From Sva-07 sp041686315 (lineage in GTDB: Bacteria > Actinomycetota > Acidimicrobiia > Acidimicrobiales > Ilumatobacteraceae), in the NCBI GenBank assembly GCA_041686315.1, contig JAWLEC010000036.1, positions 1 to 22,709 on the forward strand: a stretch of DNA of 22,709 nt. Reading direction: 5' to 3'. Positions within the stretch are counted from its first letter, which is position 1. The number at the start of each line of letters is the position of its first letter. Under the pieces are notes generated by a model. That model saw only the letters and a list, made by a program, of their open reading frames with translations. It made no database searches and was not told the DNA's origin. Below are positions 7,433 to 14,686 of the stretch, piece after piece. The translations under genes were made by a program, and so were the position numbers.

Positions 7433-8431
7433 ATGAGCACCGTCGTACCACCCGTGGTCCAAGAGAGCGTAGAGGGTCCGTCCGACCCGAGCACGGTCGT
7501 CGGAGGCGACGACCGGGACAAGCCCGCCGGCCCCATCAACCGGATCTACGCCTTCCTGCGATCCATCCCCACCGGCATCCTGTGGCTGCTGGTGATCGTG
7601 TGGAGCATCCCCACGCTCGGGTTGTTCGTCAACTCGTTCCGTAGCCGCGACGCACAGCGTTCCACCGGCTGGTGGAAGGTCTCGCCGGGCGAGCTCACGC
7701 TCGACAACTACGACGAGATCTTCGGGGCCCGTCAGGGGCTGGGGCAGTCGCTGCTGAACTCGGCAGCGATCGCGATCCCGGCGACGATCATCCCGATCGC
7801 CATCGCCGCATTCGCCGCCTACGGCTTCGCATGGATCGACTTCAAGGGCCGCAAGGCGCTGTTCATCGCCACGGTGGCCCTGCTCGCGATCCCGCTCCAG
7901 GTGGCGCTGATCCCGTTGCTGCAGATGTTCAACAACGGCGCCAGCCTCACCCTGCCGCTGCTCGATTCCACCATCGTGCTGATCCCGGACTTCAACCTGG
8001 CCGGGACGACGACGGCGACGTGGCTCACCCACACCGGCTTCGCCATGCCGTTCGCGATCTTCCTGCTGCACAACTACATCAGTTCCCTGCCGAAGGACCT
8101 CTTCGAGGCGGCTCGCATCGACGGAGCGGCACACTTCACGATCTTCTGGCGGCTCGTGCTGCCGCTGTCGATCCCGGTGCTCGCCGCGTTCGCCATCTTC
8201 CAGTTCCTCTGGACCTGGAACGACTACCTCATCGCCAACACGATGATCGGCGCCAACGCGAGTTCGCAGCCCACGACGATCCTGATCGCCAACCTGGCGG
8301 GCGACTTCGGGCGCAACGAGAACATCCTGCCGGCGGCAGCGTTCGTCCAGTCGTTCATTCCGATCATCGTGTTCTTCGCCCTGCAGCGGTACTTCGTGCG
8401 CGGCATCCTGGCCGGCTCGGTCAAGGGCTGA
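7433..8431 (+). CDS. Carbohydrate ABC transporter permease, MalG/AglG type
   Basis: Second permease of the importer, 332 aa, slightly long because of a ~40-residue hydrophilic N-terminal tail. Six membrane spans are visible (about 48-70, 102-126, 136-160, 195-216, 245-265, 300-320). The EAA loop DLFEAARIDGAAHFTIFWRL is followed by VLPLSIPVLAAFAIFQFLWTWND (here split from its context), characteristic of MalG proteins; the C terminus is FVRGILAGSVKG, also typical. It lies 3 nt downstream of the MalF-type gene and so is translated from the same mRNA. No ATPase gene follows; the likely partner is the MsmK/UgpC-type ATPase at 10567-11745, which shares a cre-like operator. Confidence 0.93.
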   Translation: MSTVVPPVVQESVEGPSDPSTVVGGDDRDKPAGPINRIYAFLRSIPTGILWLLVIVWSIPTLGLFVNSFRSRDAQRSTGWWKVSPGELTLDNYDEIFGARQGLGQSLLNSAAIAIPATIIPIAIAAFAAYGFAWIDFKGRKALFIATVALLAIPLQVALIPLLQMFNNGASLTLPLLDSTIVLIPDFNLAGTTTATWLTHTGFAMPFAIFLLHNYISSLPKDLFEAARIDGAAHFTIFWRLVLPLSIPVLAAFAIFQFLWTWNDYLIANTMIGANASSQPTTILIANLAGDFGRNENILPAAAFVQSFIPIIVFFALQRYFVRGILAGSVKG

Positions 8432-8453
8432 GGTCCACGTGAACCGTCACGGG

Positions 8454-8459
8454 TAACGT
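8454..8459 (+). promoter_or_regulatory. Candidate leaderless -10 box (TAACGT) for the aldo/keto reductase gene
   Basis: TAACGT is followed by 6 nt and then the GTG at 8466. No Shine-Dalgarno is present between. This would give the reductase/monooxygenase pair its own promoter inside the 34-nt gap after the permease gene. Confidence 0.4.
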
Positions 8460-8465
8460 GCGGCT

Positions 8466-9365
8466 GTGAGCCTCGTGTCGTCCCGCCCCCGCCTCCTCGG
8501 ATCACTCGGGGAGGTGGGGGCGTTGGCGTTCGGGCTCTGGCGGTTCACCGACGACGACGTCGCCACCGCCCAGGGCCTGGTGGAAGCCGCGCTCGACAGC
8601 GGTATGAACCTGATCGACAACGCCGACGTGTACGGGTTCGACTGGGGCGGCACCGGATTCGGGAGCGTCGAGGAGATCCTCGGAACGGTCCTGGCTGCGG
8701 CGCCGCACCTGCGCGATCGGATGGTGTTGTCCACCAAGGGCGGGATCGTGCCTCCGACCCCGTACGACTCGTCGCCCGAGTACCTGCGCAGCGCCTGTGA
8801 GGCGTCGCTGCGGCGGATGCGGGTGGACGTGATCGACCTCTATCAGATCCATCGTCCCGACATGCTGACGCATCCGGCCGACGTGGCCGCGGTGTTGGCC
8901 GCCCTGCGCGACGAGGGCAAGATCCGTGAGGTCGGGGTGTCGAACCACACGCCTGCCCAGGTGGCGGCGTTGGCGGCACACCTGCCGTTCCCGATCGTGT
9001 CCAACCAGCCCGAGTACTCCGCCGTGCACCTCGATCCGCTGCGCGACGGCACGTTCGACGCCTGCATGGCCACCGGCACCGTGCCGTTGGCGTGGAGCCC
9101 GCTCGGCGGGGGACGCCTCGCCACGGGCGAGGACGTGCGTCCGGAGCTGCTGACCGTGCTGGATGCGCTGGCCGAGCGCGAGGGCGTCGATCGTGCGCAG
9201 TTGGCGATGGCCTTCGTCCTCGCCCATCCGGCGGCGCCGGTGGCGATCGTCGGCTCGCAGAACCCCGACCGCATCCGTTCGGCCACGGCGGCACTCGACG
9301 TCGAGCTCGGCCGCCACGACGTCTATTCGATCATCCAGGCATCCGAAGGAGTTCCACTGCCATGA
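8466..9365 (+). CDS. Aldo/keto reductase (YdhF-like)
   Basis: Cytosolic NAD(P)H-dependent oxidoreductase with a TIM-barrel fold, 299 aa. The catalytic tetrad is readable: Asp51 and Tyr56 in LIDNADVYG, Lys91 in LSTKGG, His129 in LYQIHRPD. Cofactor-binding elements follow: GKIREVGVSNH, SNQPEYSAVH, AWSPLGGGRL and VGSQNPDRI. The HRPD motif resembles E. coli YdhF. The true substrate is unknown; its place after a sugar importer suggests oxidation or reduction of an imported sugar or polyol, which is inference. GTG start without ribosome binding site, with a TAACGT box upstream. The TGA overlaps the ATG of the next gene (ATGA), so the two are translationally coupled. Confidence 0.92.
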   Translation: MSLVSSRPRLLGSLGEVGALAFGLWRFTDDDVATAQGLVEAALDSGMNLIDNADVYGFDWGGTGFGSVEEILGTVLAAAPHLRDRMVLSTKGGIVPPTPYDSSPEYLRSACEASLRRMRVDVIDLYQIHRPDMLTHPADVAAVLAALRDEGKIREVGVSNHTPAQVAALAAHLPFPIVSNQPEYSAVHLDPLRDGTFDACMATGTVPLAWSPLGGGRLATGEDVRPELLTVLDALAEREGVDRAQLAMAFVLAHPAAPVAIVGSQNPDRIRSATAALDVELGRHDVYSIIQASEGVPLP

Positions 9366-10456
9366 GTACCGTCACCCGCTCCGACGTCGCCGAGGTCGCC
9401 TGGTTCAGTGCGCTCTGCGACGACGACTACGAGTTCCTCGGCGTGCCCGACCCGGCTCTCGCCAGCTCGTGGCCGCACTGCTCCAACATCGTGCAGACCG
9501 CCGACCGCAACGGTTTCGACAACGTGCTGCTGCCGTCGGGCTACGGGCTCGGGATCGATTCCACGGCGTTCGCCGCGGCGATCGCCACGCACACCGAGAA
9601 GATCCATCTGCTGCTGGCGGTGAGGATGGGTGAGATGTGGCTGCCCCAGCTGGCCCGGCAGCTCGCCACCATCGACCAGATGGCGGGCGGCCGTCTGTGC
9701 ATCAACATCATCTCCTCCGACATCCCGGGCGAGGAGCTCGAGTCGGCGCCGCGTTATCAACGCACCCGGGAGTGGATGCAGGTGCTGCGCCAGCTGCTGA
9801 ACGGCCGGTCGATCGACTTCCACGGTGATTTCGTCGACCTCACGCTCGACCCGCCGCGGGCGCAGACCGTGTCGGGCACGTGCCCGCCGATGTATTTCGG
9901 GGGTTTCTCCCCTGCCGCCAAGGACGTCGCCGCTGCCGAGGCCGACGTGTTCCTCACCTGGCCCGACACGGTGGCGTCGGTGGCGTCGACGGTGGAGGAG
10001 ATGAGGGCGCTCGCCCGCGAGCGGTACGACCGCGACCTCGTGTACGGGCTGCGCGCCCACATGATCGTGCGTGAGACCGAGGCCGAGGCCCACGCCGCCG
10101 CCGAGCGGCTGGTGTCGAAGCTCGACGCCGACACCGGCGAGTCGATCCGCAACAAGTCGCTCGACGCGGCGTCGGTGGGTGTGCAGCGCCAGGCGTCACT
10201 GCGCGACGCGGCCTCCGACGACGGTTTCGTGGAGGAGGCGCTGTGGACCGGCGTCGGGCGTGCCCGCAGCGGCGCCGGTGCGGCGATCGTGGGCGATCCC
10301 GACCAGGTGGTGGCCAAGCTGCGCGCCTACCAGGAGGCGGGCATCGGGGCGTTCATCCTGTCGGGGTACACCCACACCGCCGAGTGCGACCTCGTGGCCG
10401 AGCACGTGATCCCCCGCATCGAGCACGCCCCGCTCAAGCCCCGCTGGACCCCCTGA
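9362..10456 (+). CDS. Luciferase-like FMN-dependent monooxygenase (SsuD-like)
   Basis: 364-aa flavin monooxygenase of the bacterial luciferase/alkanesulfonate monooxygenase group, which uses FMNH2 supplied by a separate reductase and O2. Readable elements include AEVAWFSALCDDDY near the start, HCSNIVQTADRNGFDNVLLPSG, EKIHLLLAVRMGEMWLPQLA, LATIDQMAGGRLCINIIS, PPMYFGGFSPAAKDVAA, AIVGDPDQVVAKLRAYQEAG and FILSGYTHTAE. The last two are close to SsuD C-terminal signatures. SsuD proper releases sulfite from alkanesulfonates; no sulfonate transporter or flavin reductase is adjacent, so the substrate is open. The ATG at 9362 overlaps the stop of the aldo/keto reductase gene. A strong terminator follows 11 nt after the stop. 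Confidence 0.9.
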   Translation: MSTVTRSDVAEVAWFSALCDDDYEFLGVPDPALASSWPHCSNIVQTADRNGFDNVLLPSGYGLGIDSTAFAAAIATHTEKIHLLLAVRMGEMWLPQLARQLATIDQMAGGRLCINIISSDIPGEELESAPRYQRTREWMQVLRQLLNGRSIDFHGDFVDLTLDPPRAQTVSGTCPPMYFGGFSPAAKDVAAAEADVFLTWPDTVASVASTVEEMRALARERYDRDLVYGLRAHMIVRETEAEAHAAAERLVSKLDADTGESIRNKSLDAASVGVQRQASLRDAASDDGFVEEALWTGVGRARSGAGAAIVGDPDQVVAKLRAYQEAGIGAFILSGYTHTAECDLVAEHVIPRIEHAPLKPRWTP

Positions 10457-10466
10457 CGCCCAACCA

Positions 10467-10519
10467 CCGAAAAATGCCCCGTTCGTAGCGGTAGACGCTA
10501 CGAACGGGGCATTTTTCGG
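10467..10519. terminator. Bidirectional intrinsic terminator, perfect 24-bp stem
   Basis: Arms 10467-10490 and 10496-10519 are perfectly complementary over 24 bp around a 5-nt loop GTAGA. The GC-rich core (GCCCCGTTCGTAGCG) is flanked by an A5 run on one side and a T5 run on the other. It therefore terminates both the rightward monooxygenase transcript and the leftward ATPase transcript. Confidence 0.93.
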
Positions 10520-10566
10520 ATCAGGCGATGGCGATCGGGCCAGTACGGCCCATCACGGCCGGACGT

Positions 10567-11745
10567 TCAGGCGCCGTCGGCGATGGCCATGCGGGTCGTC
10601 GGGTCGAAGAAGTGCATGTTCTCCGTGGAGATGGCGATCTGGATCTCCTGACCCATCCGCGCCGTCGACCGGGGGTTGAAACGCCCCACGGCGTTGGCCG
10701 TGCCGGCGTGGCCCTTGTCCTCGGCGGCGTCGGGGTCGCCGGAGTCGACTGTGGGGGCATCCACGCGGAAGTGCGCCATGATCTCCGAGCCGAGCGCCTC
10801 CAGCAGCGACACCTTCGAGGTGATGCGCTGGTTCTCGGGCACGTCGGTGGCGATCGACGCGTCCTCGTAGTCCTCCGGGCGGATGCCGATGATGATCTGC
10901 TTGCCGTCGAAATTGCGCAGGTTGGGGTGCTTCTGGAGCGTCTCCGGCCCGAGCCCGAGCGTGTGGCTGCCGAGCTGGATGGAGCCGCCGTCGCCGGCCA
11001 GGGTCACGGTGGCCTCGAAGAGGTTCATCGACGGCGAACCGATGAATGCGGCGACGAACACGTTGACCGGATGGTCGTAGAGATTCTGCGGCGTGTCGAC
11101 CTGCTGGAGGTAGCCGTCCTTGAGCACCGCCACGCGGTCGCCCATCGTCATGGCCTCGATCTGGTCGTGCGTGACGTACACCGTGGTGACGGCCAGCTCG
11201 CGCTGCAGGGCAGCGATCTCGGCGCGCATCTGCACGCGCAGCTTCGCGTCGAGGTTCGACAGCGGCTCGTCCATGAGGAACGCCGCCGGCTGGCGCACGA
11301 TCGCACGGCCCATCGCCACGCGCTGACGCTGACCGCCCGACAGCTGCCCCGGCTTGCGGTCGAGGTTGGCCTCCAGTTCGAGGATCGCCGCCGCCTTGCG
11401 CACGCGCGTGTCGATCTCGTCCTTGGGCACCTTGGCGAGCTTGAGGGCGAAGCCGATGTTGTCGTACACGCTCATGTGGGGGTACAGGGCGTAGTTCTGG
11501 AAGACCATGGCGATGTCACGGTCCTTCGGCTCGACCTCGTTCACGACACGTTCGCCGATGCGCAGCGTGCCGCCGCTGATGGTCTCGAGGCCGGCGATCA
11601 TCCGCAGCGCCGTGGACTTGCCGCAACCCGACGGGCCGACGAGCACCAGGAACTCACGATCCTCGATCTCGAGATCGAGGTCGTGAATGGCGTGGAAGCC
11701 GTTCTCGTAGACCTTGTTGACGCCCTCGAGCTGAACGGTTGCCAT
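10567..11745 (-). CDS. Carbohydrate ABC transporter ATP-binding protein (MsmK/UgpC/AglK type)
   Basis: Cytosolic ATPase that powers sugar importers, 392 aa, normal length. Walker A GPSGCGKST at 37-45, Q-loop Gln83 in VFQNYALYPHMSV, signature LSGGQ at 135-139, Walker B FLMDEP with catalytic Glu160, H-loop His193 in VTHDQIEAMT. A TOBE-type C-terminal domain follows (about 240-392; GIRPEDYEDA, HFRVDA), with a hydrophilic insert near 325-350. The start is ATG at 11745, with GAAGGAG 6-7 nt upstream; the frame is open further upstream, but that part overlaps the opposite-strand gene and has no ABC features. It is transcribed toward the shared terminator. A cre-like site 64 nt upstream suggests co-regulation with the permeases at 5360-8431, which lack a local ATPase. 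It may serve several importers. Confidence 0.95.
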   Translation of the reverse strand: MATVQLEGVNKVYENGFHAIHDLDLEIEDREFLVLVGPSGCGKSTALRMIAGLETISGGTLRIGERVVNEVEPKDRDIAMVFQNYALYPHMSVYDNIGFALKLAKVPKDEIDTRVRKAAAILELEANLDRKPGQLSGGQRQRVAMGRAIVRQPAAFLMDEPLSNLDAKLRVQMRAEIAALQRELAVTTVYVTHDQIEAMTMGDRVAVLKDGYLQQVDTPQNLYDHPVNVFVAAFIGSPSMNLFEATVTLAGDGGSIQLGSHTLGLGPETLQKHPNLRNFDGKQIIIGIRPEDYEDASIATDVPENQRITSKVSLLEALGSEIMAHFRVDAPTVDSGDPDAAEDKGHAGTANAVGRFNPRSTARMGQEIQIAISTENMHFFDPTTRMAIADGA

Positions 11746-11809
11746 GGATGCTCCTTCGTTGATGGAACGCGAGCGGGGCAATCGATCAGCCGACCCCCGT
11801 GCGACTGGG

Positions 11810-11823
11810 TGTAAACGGTGACA
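11810..11823. promoter_or_regulatory. Third cre-like operator, before the ATPase gene
   Basis: Read on the minus strand the site is TGTCACCGTTTACA, which matches the operator at 3788-3801 in 11 of 14 positions, including all of CGTTTACA. It lies in the divergent region between the ATPase gene and the small hypothetical gene. The left half is poorer than in the other two sites, so binding would be weaker or by another LacI-family protein. Confidence 0.5.
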
Positions 11824-11858
11824 GCCTAGCCCATCGGCGGGATCGGGGTACTCCCCGC

Positions 11859-11864
11859 TAGCGT
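11859..11864 (+). promoter_or_regulatory. Candidate leaderless -10 box (TAGCGT) for the small hypothetical gene
   Basis: TAGCGT lies 8 nt before the GTG at 11873 and no Shine-Dalgarno is seen. The same hexamer precedes the DUF4185-like gene at similar spacing. Confidence 0.35.
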
Positions 11865-11872
11865 CGCGTGCC

Positions 11873-12463
11873 GTGAACCAGATGAAGAACAGGATGCAGG
11901 CGCTCGGCCTGCTCGACCGCTCGTTCAAGGCCGCCACCGACGAGGAGCTCACCGCCGCCATCGAGGCCCTCGACGACGACCACCGTGAGGGCCTCCAGTC
12001 GGTCGTCGACGAACTCACGCCGGCCGGGATCCGCTCCGCCGTGAAGGCCGGCCGCATCGACGGCGACATGGAGGCCGTCGCCGCCGTGATCACCGATCTC
12101 TGTCTGGCCGACTGCATCGAGCAGCTCGGCGAGCACGCCGACAACCCGTCGACCGACCAACTGCGCGAGGTGCTGCCCGGCCTGGCCGAGCGTCACGGTG
12201 TGGCGGTCACACGGATCATGCTGGCCTCCACCGTCGCCGGCGAGGCGCCCGCCTCGGCGATCATCCGCGACCTGCTGAAGTCCGACGAGCTCGTCGCCCT
12301 TCCCAAGGTGGAGGACGTCCAGATCGCTCCGCTGGTGGACACGCGCAGGCGTTCCGACGACGAGCAGGCCGAAGTGCGCGCCAAGCGTGCCGAGGCGAAG
12401 CGGGCGAAGAAGGAAGCCGAGCGCGCCCGCCGGGCCCAGTCGGCCGCAGCGCGCAATCGCTGA
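11873..12463 (+). CDS. Hypothetical protein with basic Ala/Arg/Lys-rich C-terminal helix
   Basis: 196 aa, not recognised. The first ~150 residues are soluble and predicted mostly helical, with two apparent helical layers (DEELTAAIEALDDDHREG, and LREVLPGLAERHGVAVTRI). Residues about 157-196 form a charged, probably single-helix tail (RAKRAEAKRAKKEAERARRA) that could bind nucleic acid or form a coiled coil. There is no signal peptide, membrane span or catalytic motif. Start GTG at 11873 with a TAGCGT box upstream; an in-frame ATG at 11882 is the alternative. It is coded divergently from the ATPase gene and converges on ogt. Codon use looks like that of real genes here (strong third-position GC). 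Confidence 0.75.
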   Translation: MNQMKNRMQALGLLDRSFKAATDEELTAAIEALDDDHREGLQSVVDELTPAGIRSAVKAGRIDGDMEAVAAVITDLCLADCIEQLGEHADNPSTDQLREVLPGLAERHGVAVTRIMLASTVAGEAPASAIIRDLLKSDELVALPKVEDVQIAPLVDTRRRSDDEQAEVRAKRAEAKRAKKEAERARRAQSAAARNR

Positions 12464-12465
12464 AC

Positions 12466-12512
12466 CGGGTCGCGGCTCGGACCCGCCCCGCCGCCGCGCA
12501 TGCGGGGGCGGC
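12466..12512. terminator. Possible terminator hairpins between convergent genes
   Basis: The 52-nt gap between the small hypothetical gene and ogt holds CGGGTC/GACCCG arms (12466-12471 and 12480-12485) and GCCGCC/GGCGGC arms (12490-12495 and 12507-12512). Neither is followed by a T-run, so termination is only plausible. Confidence 0.3.
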
Positions 12513-12515
12513 GCC

Positions 12516-13007
12516 TCAGAGATGGGCGCGTTCGTGCGCCAGCAGCCACGCCTTCGTCTCCACGCCACCGGCGAACCCGGTCAGGGAACCGTCGGCACCG
12601 ACCACGCGGTGGCACGGCACCACGATCGACACCGGGTTGCGGCCGTTGGCGGCACCCACGGCTCGGGCCTTGCGCCGGTCACCCATCCGCGCCGCCTGCT
12701 CGCCGTAGCTCACGGTGGTGCCGTAGTCGATCGTGCGCAGCGCATCCCACGCCGACCGCTGGAAGTCGGTACCGACCACGTCGAGCGGGACGTCGAACGA
12801 TCGGCGGTTCCCGGCGAAGTACTCGGCGAGCTGGAACACTGCGAGCTGCACCACACCATGGTCGGGCCTCTCCCGCACCTCGGCGAGGCGTACCCGCACG
12901 GGGTCGTCGTCGGGCCAGAGCACCGCCCGCAGGCCGTGATCGGATGCCACGATCGTGAGCCGACCGATCGGTGAGTCGACGGTCGTGGTGGCGAGGAGAT
13001 CGGTCAT
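12516..13007 (-). CDS. ogt: Methylated-DNA--protein-cysteine S-methyltransferase (Ogt)
   Basis: Suicide repair protein that transfers the alkyl group from O6-alkylguanine (and O4-alkylthymine) in DNA to its own cysteine. 163 aa, the usual Ogt length. Cys132 sits in VVPCHRVVG, the family active site, preceded by the DNA-binding helix region VSYGEQAARMGDRRKARAVG and the Asn hinge NGRNPVS; GSLTGFAGGVETKAWLLAHE completes the fold. The ATG at 13007 overlaps the TGA of the Ada-AlkA gene (ATGA), so the two are coupled and made together. Together they cover direct reversal and base excision of alkylated DNA. Confidence 0.96.
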   Translation of the reverse strand: MTDLLATTTVDSPIGRLTIVASDHGLRAVLWPDDDPVRVRLAEVRERPDHGVVQLAVFQLAEYFAGNRRSFDVPLDVVGTDFQRSAWDALRTIDYGTTVSYGEQAARMGDRRKARAVGAANGRNPVSIVVPCHRVVGADGSLTGFAGGVETKAWLLAHERAHL

Positions 13008-14563
13008 GGTCGCTCCGGATGCTGGTCGATGGGATCGGACGGCGACCGGCCGCCCTGCGAGGCCGCAGGCAACGCCGGTGTGCGTGAACGGTCGGGTGCC
13101 GGTGCCGGTGCCGAGGCGAGCGACGCCCAGAGGTGGTGCACGGCATACGAACGCCAGGGCGCCCAGTGGGGGACGGCCGGGGCCCCGCCGAGACGGTCGA
13201 GTGCATGGCGCACCCCGAGGTCCCGGGCGAGGAACACGTCGGGATGGCCCAGGCCGCGCATCACCACGTAGTCGGCCGTCCACGGGCCGATGCCCTTCAG
13301 CGCGAGCAGCCCGTCCCTGGCGGCGGCGGGGTCGACCCCGGCGTGGAGTTCGAGCACGCCGTCGGCGACGGCTGCAGCCAGTCGGCGGACGGTGTCGCGA
13401 CGCGCACGGGGCATCGAGAACACGTCGTCGGGTGCCTCTGCGAGCGCTTCCGGCCCCGGAAAGACACGGGCGAGACCGGCGTCGAGGTGCGACGGCGATC
13501 CGACGGCGTCGACGATCCGTGCAGCGACCGTGCGAGCGCCCGCCACCGACACCTGCTGACCGATCACCGCACGCACCGCTGTCTCGAACGGGTCCACGCT
13601 CGCGGGCGACCGACGGCCCGGGCAGTCGCGTACGAGCGCTGCGAGAGCCGGGTCGGCTCCGAGCAGTTCGTCGACCGCGGTGGGATCGGCGTCGAGATCG
13701 AGCAGCCGCCGGAGCCGCTGGACGGCCACCGGGAGGTCGGACCACTCGGTCAGCGTGATGTTCGCTCGGACGTGGTCGTCGTGGGCGGTGAGTTCCACGG
13801 CGCCGGAGCCGGCGGGCAGCCGCAGCGTTCGCCGGTACCGGACTCCGTCGAAGGACTCCGTGCCCGGGATGGCACGCCGGCCGACGAAGGCGACCACGTC
13901 GGCAGCGGCGAACGGCACCCGGGTGGGCAGGCGCAGAGCAACCGTGGTCGCCGCACCGGACCACGAACCGCCCACGGGCGTGGCGGCGACAGCGCGATCG
14001 CGGCGGCCGGCAGCACGCCGCAGCTCGGTGGGCGACGTGGCGAACACGCACTGCACGGTGTCGTTGAACTGGCGGATGCTGCCGAACCCCGCAGCGAAGG
14101 CGACGTCGGTGAACGGCATGGCCGTCGTCTCGATGAGGACGCGTGCCGTGTGCGCCCGTTGCGCCCGGGCGATCGCGAGCGGGCCGGCACCGACCTCGTC
14201 GGCGAGCAGGCGCGTGAGGTGCCGCTCGCTGTATCCGAGCCGGCGGGCGAGCGCCGGCACACCGTCGCGATCGACCACGCCGTCGGCGATCAACCGCATC
14301 GCGCGACCCACCACGTCGTGTCGGCCGTTCCACTCGGGCGATCCCGGCGACGCGTCCGGACGGCATCGCTTGCACGCACGGAAGCCACGCTGCTGGGCGC
14401 CGGCCGCGGTGGGGAAGAAGTCGACGTTCGTGCGTTTCGGGGTGATCGCCGGGCAGCTGGGCCGGCAGTAGATGCCGGTCGTCCTGACCGCCGTCACGAA
14501 CCATCCGTCGAAGCGCCGGTCTCGGCTACGGACGGCGCGGTAGCAGTGGTCGTGGTCGAGCAC
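13004..14563 (-). CDS. Ada(Zn)-AraC-AlkA fusion: methyl-phosphotriester sensor and 3-methyladenine DNA glycosylase
   Basis: 519-aa bifunctional repair regulator. Residues 1-70 are the Ada zinc domain: Cys33 and Cys37 in IYCRPSCPA, Cys64 and Cys67 in FRACKRCRPD, spaced exactly as E. coli Ada Cys38/42/69/72. Cys33 would be the acceptor for methyl-phosphotriesters. Residues about 85-183 are an AraC-type double HTH (LARRLGYSERHLTRLL, AFAAGFGSIRQFNDTV). Residues about 200-310 match the AlkA N-terminal domain, and the rest is the HhH-GPD glycosylase (AVIGQQVSVAGARTVAARIV, LKGIGPWTADYVVMRGLG, then catalytic Asp in FLARDLGV). The C-terminal O6-methyltransferase of E. coli Ada is absent and supplied by the coupled ogt. 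GTG at 14563 is chosen because it starts just before the Ada domain; an ATG at 14656 is possible but adds non-homologous residues. The C-terminal ~30 residues are disordered. Confidence 0.93.
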   Translation of the reverse strand: MLDHDHCYRAVRSRDRRFDGWFVTAVRTTGIYCRPSCPAITPKRTNVDFFPTAAGAQQRGFRACKRCRPDASPGSPEWNGRHDVVGRAMRLIADGVVDRDGVPALARRLGYSERHLTRLLADEVGAGPLAIARAQRAHTARVLIETTAMPFTDVAFAAGFGSIRQFNDTVQCVFATSPTELRRAAGRRDRAVAATPVGGSWSGAATTVALRLPTRVPFAAADVVAFVGRRAIPGTESFDGVRYRRTLRLPAGSGAVELTAHDDHVRANITLTEWSDLPVAVQRLRRLLDLDADPTAVDELLGADPALAALVRDCPGRRSPASVDPFETAVRAVIGQQVSVAGARTVAARIVDAVGSPSHLDAGLARVFPGPEALAEAPDDVFSMPRARRDTVRRLAAAVADGVLELHAGVDPAAARDGLLALKGIGPWTADYVVMRGLGHPDVFLARDLGVRHALDRLGGAPAVPHWAPWRSYAVHHLWASLASAPAPAPDRSRTPALPAASQGGRSPSDPIDQHPERP

Positions 14564-14649
14564 GTCCCCATCATGGCCGATCAGGCGTCGCCTCCCTGGC
14601 GGGAATCGGCCACGGCGGTCGAGACGCGACCGGCACCGATCAGCCGGTT

Positions 14650-14663
14650 GCTGCATCTGCAGC
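14650..14663. promoter_or_regulatory. Short palindrome upstream of the Ada-AlkA gene
   Basis: GCTGCA-TC-TGCAGC is a perfect 6-bp-arm palindrome about 90 nt before the Ada-AlkA start, in the 123-nt gap after the MFS gene. It might be an operator (for example for Ada itself), but such short palindromes arise by chance. Confidence 0.25.
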
Positions 14664-14686
14664 GGGTGTGGAGCGACAGGCCTGCG

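Noticed and set aside
5441..8134. An 897-codon open frame on the - strand
   Set aside because: Antisense to the two permease genes; the product is Asp/His/Arg/Gly-rich without any domain.
10528..11814. A 428-codon + strand frame across the ATPase gene
   Set aside because: Mirror of the ABC ATPase gene, which has all ATPase motifs; the opposite frame has none.
11844..11857. CGGGG/CCCCG hairpin between the divergent ATPase and hypothetical genes
   Set aside because: Only 5 bp in GC-rich DNA and overlapping no clear signal; likely chance.
11746..12144. N-terminal extension of the ABC ATPase frame
   Set aside because: The family N terminus begins at MATVQLEGV with a good ribosome binding site; the extension overlaps the opposite-strand gene and is not ABC-like.
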